64,000 nt of DNA, taken from the NCBI RefSeq assembly GCF_963675165.1, contig NC_087378.1:6195205-6259204 (forward strand), in the 5' to 3' direction. The stretch is from Halichondria panicea. Lineage: Eukaryota > Porifera > Demospongiae > Suberitida > Halichondriidae. Below, one piece after another: positions 55,166 to 64,000 of the stretch. Made by a program: the position numbers and the translations under genes. The notes beneath the pieces were generated by a model. That model saw nothing but the letters and a program-made list of their open reading frames with translations. It was not told the DNA's origin and made no database searches. Position 1 is the stretch's first letter. Each line of letters opens with the position of its first letter.

Positions 55166-58100
55166 ATGGAGTGTTGCAATTTTATTCACATCAAGCGAAA
55201 TGGAACCGAAGGAACGGCTTATCCTCTAATCAAAGGCTCCACTATGATCTTGGGCAGGTAAATGCTTGCACTTGTATTAATCAATATTAATACTAATTAA
55301 TACCTAATCTCTTATGCAGAGATGAGGATTGTGATTTCAGAGTGCAAGTTCCAAGTGTTTTTGGAAAACATGCTAAGCTTAGAGTGGACACAACAGGAAA
55401 GGTGAGTCATTATACGCTGACAATTTGATGCATCGTTCCACTGTAGACATTAGGGGGAGGGGTTAGGTACGTTACCATTGATTCTGCGTACTGTAATTTC
55501 TAGCAAGTTTGTAAGCACACGTACACGTAGGTACGTCTTGTAATGTAAAACACATTGTAATGTAAAACAAGTTGCCTTTTACCCACTCAGGCCTACATCG
55601 TAAGCCTCGTCTCCACGGCTCCTGTGTACGTGAATGACTCTGAAGTCAAGAGTGAGCTGCTGGTTATTGACAAAGCCGTCCTCAGGATTGGCACTTGCTC
55701 ATTCAAGTTTGCTTATGCTGATGGAATATTCAGCCCACTGCGTGAGGAGAATGGCACTCATACTCCGAAGAAGGTTAGTGTGTAATGAGGTTAGTGTGTT
55801 TAGGCCCTACAACTTTGGCAAAACTGGTCACAGGCTAACCTATTTATTAACTTTGCCTCTGCTATTTTTACAGACTCCATTGAGAACCCCAACAGCTCCA
55901 AGCTCTGTCATAAAAACTAACAAAGAGAATGCATCATCAACTCCCAAGCTCCCCAACTCAGCTAAGAAAGCACCCACTCTGAACCAAGTAAAGAAGACAC
56001 CTAAAACTCAGTCCAGTTCGACTCCCAAGATACATGAGGCATCTCTGGTGAGGGTGATGCAACAGGAGCATGCTAGTGGGTCCAGTCGTACACCAACTCC
56101 TATTAAGGTACTTAAAGAGGCTCTTGATTACATACAATCATGTGCGCAATTAGGTTTGTATTATTATAGCTTCCTTTTCATTTCAGGCAACTCCAAAGTC
56201 TAGAATCTCTAGTGGGTCCATCTCGTTAACTCCCATCCCCTCCATGGACACTTCGAGACATCGAGCACTACGAACAACTCGAAATTCATCTCTTCTGTCC
56301 ATCCCTGAAAGCGATGAATCGACAGCTTCCCCTCACAGACCTGCTACACCTATCCAGCCAGATCTCAACTTATCTCGTCGATCCCTCAAAAGCACCCGTA
56401 AAGCCTCCCTGATGTCTATCCCCGAAAGCGATGAATCGACCGCTTCCCCTCACAGGCCTGCTACCCCCTACCAGTCAGATCTCGACTTATCGCATCGGTC
56501 CTTCAGAAGCACCCGTAAAGCCTCCCTGATGTCCATTCCAGAAATGGAGGGCGCGTCAGTTCAATCTCCTTCCCCTCGAAAACGACATATTGAGTACTCT
56601 CTAACCCCCAATCAACCGTTGCTAAAGAAATCGCGCAAGAGTGTCACTTTTGGGCCAGTTCTCTCTCCTGAAGTGTTTGACAAGAGACTACCCTCTTGTA
56701 CCCCAGTTAAGACTGGGTTAACTCCAAAAGGCCAACGCCGCTCTCTGCCTGCCTTTGAAATCGTCCCTGAAGAGGAAGAGGAGGCCAGCTACCTGTATGA
56801 GTACTCCATGACTGGGTTTGAGGTCAGTTGGTATTTGCATGGTTGTACAATGCAGCACTCACGCTCCAGTTCTTCTTGATGCTTTGAGGCATTTTCCGTG
56901 TCTAGTTTTTGTACTTAAAGACTAAAATTGTAGCTATCGTTCTTAGCTACTGAAACTACATTCTGTACAGTATGATGTTACATGTAATTTAATAGTTGTG
57001 GTCTCGTTTGCAGGAGAGCTTCTTGACGTCGGAGAGTGAAGAGTCAGAGGGTGAAGAAGATGCTACTCCCATCACATCACCTGCTAAGAAGCTGGTCACT
57101 CCTCTGAGAAAACAGATTGAAAGCAAACCTGAGCTCCGCAAGACTCGAAGAGCTTTGTCCACTCCTTTGAGAGCCGGTATCAGGAACCACCCTGGACTAG
57201 GGAGAACCAGGAGAACATTACCCACTCCCATAAGAAAGTCTATTGTTGCTGGAGGCAAACTGCGCAAAACGAAATCCTCAATGCCCACACCAGTTCGAAA
57301 AGAGATCCAGGGAGCAGTCGCACTACGCAAAACTAAGAAGAGTATGCCCACCCCTGTTCGGAAGGAGATCCAGGGAGCAGTCGCACTACGCAAAACTAAG
57401 AAGAGTATGCCCACCCCTGTTCGGAAAGAGATCGAGAAAAAGCCTGGTCTACGTAAAACCAAGCAGTCTCTCCCTACACCAGTTCGAAGTGCAATTGGAG
57501 ATAGGCCTACCCTCAGGAAGACCAAAAGAAGTATGCCTACCCCAGTCAGGCAAGAAATCGAAGCAGGATCCAGTCTCAAAATAACCAAGCCTACGATTCC
57601 CACTCCAATTAGGGAAGGTATCAAGAAAGGTGTCTCTCTACGCAAGACAAAAAGAAGTGTGCCCACCCCTCTCCGAAAGCAAATCGAGAACAAAATAATG
57701 CTGCGCAAAACAAAGCAAGTTATGCCTACTCCTTTGAGGTACCAAATTAAAAATCCGCCAGGGCTTCGCAAAACAAAACAGTCAATGTCTACTCCAATTC
57801 GTAAGGAGATTGAAAGAAAGCCTACCCTTCGCAAGACAAAACAGTCAATGCCTACCCCAGTTCGCAAGGCGATCGAAAGAAAACCATCTCTCCGCAAAAC
57901 CAAACAGTCAATGCCTACCCCAGTTCGCAAGGCGATCGAAAGAAAACCATCTCTCCGCAAAACAAAGAGATCCATGCCGACCCCTGTGCGCAAAGATATC
58001 GAATCCAAACAAAACCTTCGGCAAACGAAGAAATCGCTGCCAAGTCCACTCATGAAGTCCATCCATGCCAAACACGGGCTAAGGAAAACCAAACGTTCTA

Positions 58101-59576
58101 TTCCCTCTCCTTTGCGGTTGGCCTTGGAAGCAAAGCCCCTTCTTCGTAAAACCAAGCAAACACTTCCAACTCCTATCAAGGATGCTATCAACAACAGGCC
58201 AGCTCTTCGCAAGACAAAAGTAATCCTCCCTTCCCCCCTTCGTGCTCAGATCGTGGCAGGTACCACTCTCAAGCAGACAAAGTGTATTATGCCTAGTCCT
58301 CTTCAAAAGGACATCAAGTGTAAACACACTCTCCGTCATGTCCCAGTGAATAAGCTTGGCAAACGTGCTATCCAGGAAAATGATTCTCCACTTCCACAAC
58401 CCCCTGCAAAGAAGCGACGAATTATACCTTTCCAATCTCCTTCACCGTACGATTTCAGCAAGTACTTCAAGCCTGGCTGCAAGTCCCCTAATGCAAATGT
58501 AGATGGTCTGAAACACCTATTCAAATCACCGCGAAAGAATTTTTCAATGGACCCCGCTGATAATTTCATCAAAACCATTTTCGGCTCTCCTGTTGGTGTA
58601 ACCTTCTCTTCTCCTGTGGCTGGCACTGCCAAGAAGCTCAGCAGGTCACAAGTACAAGCACCCTGTCTTAAGAAGACGATTGAGCCAATCCTGTTTAATG
58701 TTGATGCTACCACGATTACAACCACAGCTACACGAGTCACACGTCAACGCAAAAGAGCTCCAGCTGCAAAAAAAGCTGTCTCAAGATCAACCAGGTCCTC
58801 TCGAAGTACTAACGCTGTTGCTACAGTGGAAGAGGTCAAAGGTATATATGTACATGTATACTGTTACGGTAGCTGGCTCAAGCTATTCTATAGTTCAGCC
58901 TCAGTATTGATTTAGGCACTACAGTGTGTATAATTATTTTGCTTGCATGACTGTAATTATATACATGTAGTTGTTCACGTGTAGGTTATTAGCTCGTGAA
59001 GTTTCATGTGGTCAATCATACCTGTATATACCTTGTTTTACATGTCTTATTTTTTTCATCTGTGTAGCTCCCACTACTAGAAGAGGGAGGAGGACAACTG
59101 AGACTACTGAGCCTGCATCTGTTGTTCCAACTACTCGTACAGCAAGATCATCTCGCAAGCAAGAAGTTGAAGCTGCCCCTGAGGTTCAACCTACTCGTAA
59201 GCGGAGTAAGCAAACAACCAAGAAAACAACAGAAGTGAAGATTGAGAATCCTCCCAGCAGCCGTGCTACCCGATCTCGTGCCAAGAAAGCAGACACTTCA
59301 GTCGTTGAAAAAACCACCAGCCCTGCGCCTCGTACCACTCGCACCAATGGCAAGAAAGAGGAGACTGTCGATACCTCGGAAGTCACCCGCTCATCTAGAT
59401 CAAGAGCAAAAAAATCCATTAAGTGTACGCCCCTTCTCAAAGAGACACATATCCCTACTGAGAATATACCTGAAAAGAAAACAAAACGTAAGCGCACCAG
59501 GACCTCACAAAAGGTGGAGAGTGAGTGCAAAGAGACAACTGAAACTCTCAGACGATCCTTGCGTCTCAGAAAGTAA
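55166..59576 (+). CDS. Ki-67-like mitotic chromosome protein: FHA, PP1-docking motif, 21-aa repeats, LR tail (7 exons, 1,187 aa)
   Basis: Exons 55166-55257, 55320-55401, 55591-55773, 55874-56107, 56187-56822, 57014-58841 and 59068-59576 sum to exactly 1,188 codons. Residues ~1-105 are an FHA domain (LIKGSTMILGRDEDCDFRV, then VFGKHAKL; GR...S-x-x-H-type core). Residues ~347-378 read RKSVTFGPVLSPEVFDKRLP then SCTPVKTG: the RVxF plus 'SPEVFD-LP--TP' block is the PP1-gamma docking signature of Ki-67 and RepoMan. Residues 438-857 are twenty 21-aa repeats. Further on, DGLKHLFKSP resembles the FKELFQTP core of vertebrate Ki-67 repeats. The C-terminus is Arg/Lys-rich, ending LRRSLRLRK, like the Ki-67 LR chromatin-binding tail. 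Two diverged copies of STRKASLMSIPE (exon 5) precede the docking motif. Expected role: perichromosomal PP1 recruitment in mitosis. RepoMan lacks FHA, so Ki-67 is the better match. Confidence 0.9.
57098..58357 (+). repeat. 63-bp coding tandem array: 20 units of 21 residues in the Ki-67-like gene
   Basis: Each unit starts TP or SP, continues [VLI]RKxIxxxxxL and ends RKTKxSMP, with no length change over 20 units. Every unit therefore has a Ser/Thr-Pro followed within a few residues by Arg/Lys, a cyclin-dependent-kinase-type site. Units 4 and 5 are nearly identical (57289-57351 and 57352-57414), as are units 13 and 14 (57854-57916, 57917-57979), marking recent duplications. Later units switch to SPL. 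The minus strand shows a spurious 407-codon frame here. Confidence 0.95.
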
Positions 59577-59894
59577 CTTTACCCCAAGAAACTTTATCCC
59601 AAGAACATTTCCTATGTAGTGTATTTTCTATACCAAACGTCTTGTGCACTGATGGAAGGACCATCTGAACTTCATGTACTGTGTATGTCATTCAGTAGTT
59701 AGTGTTCTGTTTTACTAGAGCCGCGTTACGAACTACGCACATTAAGTTTTTACTTGTGTATATACAGAAAGCTGTGCTTAAAAAATTATTATAATATTAT
59801 TAATGTGTAGACAATAAAATTAATGAATTGTGGTAAAGGACAATCGTGAGTTAGTGACTACAATGCTAGCTATAGCAATATTTGAATTGAAAAC
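59577..59894 (+). other. 3' region of the Ki-67-like gene
   Basis: It holds the probable 3' UTR with AATAAA at 59813-59818. No other gene is seen. Confidence 0.55.
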
Positions 59895-60023
59895 CTATTC
59901 TGCAAGTGTGTTTCGTGTAATGTGATTATAGTTCAGAACCCTTCTGAAACCTTGTCTTCTGTACTCTTCCTGTCTGAGATACAACTTCACAATAGCCTTC
60001 ATTGAGTAGTAGAGCAAGCCTCC
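59895..60023 (-). CDS. Possible orphan terminal exon (42 aa)
   Basis: On the minus strand, an acceptor-like ATGCAG at 60024 is followed by 43 in-frame codons (GGLLYYSMKAIVKLYLRQEE then YRRQGFRRVLNYNHITRN) ending in TAG. The residue pattern looks protein-like and amphipathic. I found no partner exon upstream, and the acceptor has a poor pyrimidine tract. It may be a gene fragment carried by a duplication. Confidence 0.2.
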   Translation of the reverse strand, partial: GGLLYYSMKAIVKLYLRQEEYRRQGFRRVLNYNHITRNTLAE

Positions 60024-60339
60024 CTGCATGGATAAAATTAGAAGATGCTCAGCGGCAAAACGGATACAATAACTTTTCACCGTATTAATGATCTTAACAT
60101 TCTGGGGAATGATTGTGAATCTATAAAGCAACGATTAGATCGATTAGAAAATAGTGTTTCTTGTCTCGCCTACAAAATTAATTAAATATAAGTAGCCTAT
60201 TATTTGTCAACCACTGTCTTATTTGTTGCCCAGTGAGTGGGCAGATTAAAGCAATCCAGTGCTCTGTATGACATGTTGCATCACTACCATAGCAACCATA
60301 TAATTTATTGTAAATGCAGGGCTTCTAGTCATGTTTTTT

Positions 60340-60735
60340 TATATTTTAATTCGTGGATTTGCAAAATAATTCTTTGTTCTCGAGTTATGCCTAGTTTTTG
60401 CTTACTTGGAATGCCATTGCAGCCTTTTCAGAAGAGTGCGTAGCAAAATTTGTTCACCGAGTGTTCCTACTCTACTTAGTAGCTATAGCTATGCACTAGA
60501 ACGCTAGCTATTGGTAGCTGCAAGAGTAAGAAGAGAGCAGCAAGGCTCTGCCGATGCAGCCATTAACTTTAGACTTGGAACTTTTGGCATCAATCGTTTT
60601 TAACAACAATCGTTCGATTATAAAAGCTTCAGTAGCTTTATGTTATAAAAGCTTCAGTAGCTTTATGTTATGTAGCATTGGCACCTCCACCGAGGCATCA
60701 GCACCTGCGGTGCTTTCATTGACTTACATGTAGCA
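60340..60735 (-). repeat. Dispersed repeat family, copy 3 (inverted)
   Basis: The reverse complement shows the same landmarks as 31376-31900: AATGGCATTCCAAGTAAGC (as GCTTACTTGGAATGCCATT at ~60398), CTAGTGCAT and GCACCGCAGGTGCTGATGCC. An 18-bp duplication TAAAAGCTTCAGTAGCTT occurs near 60620-60665. Confidence 0.7.
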
Positions 60736-60823
60736 CCACCCTCCACCCAATTGGTCCCTTTTATAGGTTCATTCCCTTTACACTAGTTGTGGCAAGCAAA
60801 ACTAATTTTCACTGTCTTTATCA

Positions 60824-61123
60824 ATGGATGAGAGCCAACCAGGACTGCAATTGAGTACTATATCTGATGCTATGGTGACAATTCAGGATAATGATGGTTT
60901 GTGTGCCCAAAATTAATGCTTAGTTTCCCAAAACCACCCTCTTGCAGACATTAACGAACAATTTACTATGGAATTCGGCAAAACTAATGAATTCACTCAA
61001 AACACATGTCTATTCACTTGGGGGTCTGTTCTGTATCATAGCAACTGGGTAGGGTTTAACTACCATAAACTCAGCATTCCTCATAAACTCCCTTGCCTTG
61101 AGGGTGCACTGATTTTATACTAG
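60824..61123 (+). CDS. Doubtful two-exon small gene (82 aa)
   Basis: The ATG at 60824 opens MDESQPGLQLSTISDAMVTI then QDND. A GTTTGT donor at 60897 and a TTGCAG acceptor at 60947 join in phase to INEQFTMEFGKTNEFTQNT, continuing to TAG at 61121-61123. No domain is recognised. The length and lack of similarity to anything I know make this weak; it may be the 5' part of a gene whose later exons I cannot see. Confidence 0.2.
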
Positions 61124-62500
61124 ATCTACGATATACACAGCCAAAGAGAAGCTAGACATTTGTTGGCAAGGGCAGAACAGATGGGTAGGGCTGGTTAAAC
61201 ACCAGGAAGGCTGGAGAAAGAATGGGGTTCACTGCTTGGACATGGACAAGTTAGTGCGTATTGGGCAGTGCTTTGATAGGTTTGTCTGCAGGAGGCAGGC
61301 TGTATCTGCTTTAGCACTTACACCGTTTCTTCTATTAAGAGCAATGATTATACAGACGTAATGCATGCCTGATAGAGCTAGAAGCTTAGCACTGGCTACA
61401 AGCTATACGCACAAGCTTTTCGTTCGTTTTCAATAATTTTTGAGACTGTTAGCTAGTTGTATCCAAGGTAAGGTCACTTAGGTAGCAAGCATTTTTCATT
61501 CTAGTGGGTATATTATAACACTTATTGTTCACTACATTCGAATTTATGGCGACGTAAACCATCCTTGGCCTCGTTTTCGGAGATTTACTGCGATAAATTC
61601 TGATGTAGTGGACAATGAGTATAACTTATAAAGAAAAACTTGACCAATCAGAAAAGTTTAATGTCATTGGGCAACAAATTAGGTTAGTTATTACAGGCGC
61701 CCTCGTGAAACATGCCAAATTGCACTCAGGCTGGGCATTAACTAATACTTAATAAGTATGATTAAGAGTGCAATATGGGATTAATAGCACTAGTAATAAG
61801 CAATGGCAAGGCTACTAATTGCACGAGGTGCCATTAACAACGTACAATTACTTGACAGGTAATTGCACGCTGTCAGTGATGACGTGCAATTACTAGTGGA
61901 TGTGCTGTACAAACTCCAGCCACTAATGGCACATCATACGATTAGCAGTTAAAGCTAGTCTATAAAAGTGTCTAGTTCGCTCAAACAGCTCATTTTGAAT
62001 CCACACATACACATACACACCAATAATCTACCCATGCTGCGCACGCACGCACGGCGTAATAAGACTGCTTCTAGGAATGTAGGGGGCAACCAGTTCTACA
62101 ATACGTAGCAGCCTATCGTTCAGGGTAAGGTAACAGTCCTTATTATAACGGTCGGCAGTCGGCCCTTTACCGACCATTTAGTGCTAGTGCACCCATTTAG
62201 TGCACGTGACTGGTCAATTTGCTGTGACAGACAATATTTTAGTGCTAGTACTAGTTCTGTAGCTCTGTTCTTTAAGTCTAGTACTAGTTCTAGTTCTGAT
62301 AGCTCTGAAGGCTAGAAGGAGCAGGCATCTAGTTAGTATTACTACTTTTGAAAGGTGAAAACAGACTGTGCTAAACAGCATAGAAGAACCATCTTGTTGA
62401 GTCACTCAAGGAAAAATCTTTGTAAGCATTTTGATGGATGGCTCCACAGCTATATGTCAGGCCATCAGAGTATATGGTAGGACATTATGTCCTTTCGATT
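61124..62500. other. Non-coding spacer with short inverted repeats
   Basis: Around 61780-61900 TAATTGCACG and CGTGCAATTA phrases are repeated in both orientations, suggesting an eroded MITE. At 62230-62300 TTAGTGCTAGTACTAGTTCT and GTCTAGTACTAGTTCTAGTT are short local repeats. No exon is supported. Confidence 0.4.
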
Positions 62501-62501
62501 C

Positions 62502-62760
62502 TAAATCCTTATAATAAGCACTGGGGTATGGGTACTCTCTAAGGGGGAGAACTTCCACAAGTGCTTTTAAAATCCATGCAACTTGAATCTCATTATGAAA
62601 GCACCGTGGGTACTGATGATCTCTAAATCCTTATAATAAGCACTTGGGGTAAGGGTATTCTCTAAGGGGGAGAACCTCCACAAGTGCTTTTTAAAATCCA
62701 ACTTGATTCTCATTATAATTATAATGAGAGCGCCGTGGGTACTGATGCCTCAGTGGAGGA
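62502..62760 (+). repeat. Tandem duplication, ~125-bp unit, two copies
   Basis: CTAAATCCTTATAATAAGCA ... CTAAGGGGGAGAAC ... CCACAAGTGCTTTT ... CCGTGGGTACTGATG occurs twice, starting at ~62501 and ~62625. It directly precedes dispersed-repeat copy 4 and shares its GTACTGATGCC beginning. Confidence 0.8.
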
Positions 62761-63545
62761 GCCAAAGCTTTATGGCAACGAAGCTACAGTACTAGCAGAC
62801 TAGCAGACTATTATTAAATACATTACACATGCATGCAGAGTGTAGAATGGTGAAAATGACTATTTGTGGCTATACCCTCTCTCACAAGCTGCACAGTCGA
62901 CAACTTCAAAGTCTATAATTATTAATGGCTGCAATGAACAGTGTGGCTTTGCAGCTCTTTTCTCACTCTTGCAGCTGCGAATAGCTAGCATTCTAGTGCA
63001 GAGCTAACTACTAACTACTAGCCAACAGTGGCGAATCCAGGAAAAAGGAAAGGGGGTTACGCCCATTTCCAGTCACACATTGTGCAGTAAGACTAGGGAA
63101 AATCTCCATTCTCAGCCAGGGGAAGTCCCATAATAGACTTTCGTAGAGCTAGCTAACTGCTATGCCTAACAGTCAACTAGCTAGCCTAGGTTAACCATTG
63201 ACTTTGAACACTCTTTTGGCAGTTGATACATCAAAACAACAGGTAGAATCATTGAATCAAAAGCTAGCTGGTAGCTGTAGCAAAACCATAATACATGTAG
63301 CTAGACTGAACGGGGGATCTGGGATCTCTCCCTGAATCCGCCACTGGCCAACATATTTTGCTACGCAAGAGTCTAAAGAGTCTGCAAGGTGACCATAACT
63401 CCAGAATGAAGCATTATTTTGTAATTACAATCCGTTACTAGAAGCTATAGAAAGTATTACTTGCACTTCATTTTGAGCAGCTGTAACACTCTACGCAGAC
63501 GGACACACTACCGTAAACCTTGCTGCACATGCACACCTGAGGCAT
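62718..63545 (+). repeat. Dispersed repeat family, copy 4, with nested MITE
   Basis: It runs from GCGCCGTGGGTACTGATGCC to CACACTACCGTAAACC with the same internal landmarks as copies 1-3 (TAGCTAGCATTCTAGTGCAG, CCAGAATGAAGCATTATTTT). It is split by the element at 63026-63346. Confidence 0.68.
63026..63346. mobile_element. 321-bp MITE with CAGTGGCGAATCC ends and GCCAA target duplication
   Basis: The left end CAGTGGCGAATCCAGG and right end CCTGAATCCGCCACTG are inverted. GCCAA flanks both sides (63021-63025, 63347-63351). Same family as the element in the NPEPL1 intron at 14118-14373. Confidence 0.78.
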
Positions 63546-64000
63546 AACAAGCTTTCTGATACAGACTGGCTCACATAATCCCAAAGACAACAGCCTAGTC
63601 AGTGATACAGGTACCAGGGTTTCATAGAAGGGGGGGGCGCCCTGGGATTTCCCACCCCCAGCCAAATCCCCCCTAGAAATCTGAAAAATTAATGATGTCA
63701 TGTATGTCATGTATAGTAAAATGTCATGGTTTGACACAAATTGAACATCAGATAATAAAAATTTTCACGGGGAACGATCCCTGGACCCCCCTGAATTAAA
63801 CGTTTTTCCCTTACTGAGTACTGAAACCCATTCCATAACTTGTTTCCTCTTTTAGAGGTCATCATCCACCCAACATCTCACTAGAACTGACAGAATATTA
63901 AACCAGCAGAATTCCGCCGCCAAACCAAACCAGCTAGACTGGCATTGCATTGAAGCTTCAACCTAACATACAGTGTAGCACAACATAAATGTACTTCACA
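63546..64000. other. Terminal spacer
   Basis: It contains a homopolymer-rich stretch (GGGGGGGCGCCCTGGG near 63632) and a GAACGATCCCTGG / CCCCCCTGAAT phrase. No gene or element with two ends is visible before the window stops. Confidence 0.4.

Noticed and set aside
56989-58212. A 407-codon open frame on the minus strand
   Set aside because: It is the exact shadow of the 63-bp repeat array of the Ki-67-like gene. The repeat's fixed period keeps the opposite frame open, and its Leu/Val/Arg/Gly composition is an artefact. No splice or domain evidence.

Overview
The window reads as nuclear DNA of an early-branching animal, most likely a demosponge (Porifera). The genes are animal genes with many short GT-AG introns and close spacing: TTI2, NPEPL1, ERI1, CLINT1/epsinR, a CD225/dispanin tail and a Ki-67-like protein. 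Intergenic DNA is AT-rich and full of small inverted-repeat transposons. There is no sign of operons with ribosome-binding sites, CRISPR, tRNA or rRNA. Species was not established. Multi-exon models come from reading splice sites and reading phase by eye.

Layout. 1-11 kb: last exon of a dispanin (+); a 12-exon coiled-coil protein (-); TTI2 (-), a subunit of the TEL2-TTI1-TTI2 complex; a tiny tentative gene (+) sharing a ~260-bp promoter region with TTI2; an 8-exon type I membrane protein with a cytoplasmic coiled coil (+). 11-22.5 kb: an NPEPL1-type M17 aminopeptidase (-) with a ~6-kb first intron full of transposons (a piggyBac-like remnant, a 1.9-kb element with 20-bp inverted ends, several MITEs). 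As read, this gene carries two frame-breaking indels and lacks the exon that should hold one metal ligand. 22.6-26.1 kb: a Ginger-like composite element with CCGG target duplications and integrase-zinc, ULP1-protease and PHD remnants, ending in a large palindrome. 27-30.6 kb: two intronless RING/TRAF-zinc-finger paralogues (-). 34-41 kb: a ~2,300-residue ankyrin-Roc-COR protein with two C-terminal Death domains (+), almost all in one 6.4-kb exon.

41-50 kb: a decayed duplicate of part of TTI2, the small-RNA exonuclease ERI1 (-) with a MITE in its first intron, a 1.4-kb foldback element carrying arrays of the octamer ATGCAAAT, and an ankyrin gene (-) with one decayed exon. 50-59.6 kb: CLINT1/epsinR (-) and a Ki-67-like protein (+) arranged head to head. 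The Ki-67-like protein has an FHA domain, a Ki-67/RepoMan-type PP1-docking motif, twenty exact 21-residue repeats, an FKELF-like motif and a basic Leu/Arg tail. 59.6-64 kb: mostly dispersed repeats.

Functional themes, by inference from family knowledge: mitotic chromosome biology and PIKK maturation (Ki-67-like, TTI2), clathrin traffic (CLINT1), small-RNA or histone-mRNA 3' trimming (ERI1), and innate-type signalling (ANK-Roco-Death, TRAF-like RING proteins, dispanin). I see no pathway-level cluster. The most notable items are the Ki-67-like gene, the ANK-Roc-COR-Death-Death receptor-like gene, the Ginger-like palindromic composite and the broken NPEPL1 gene.
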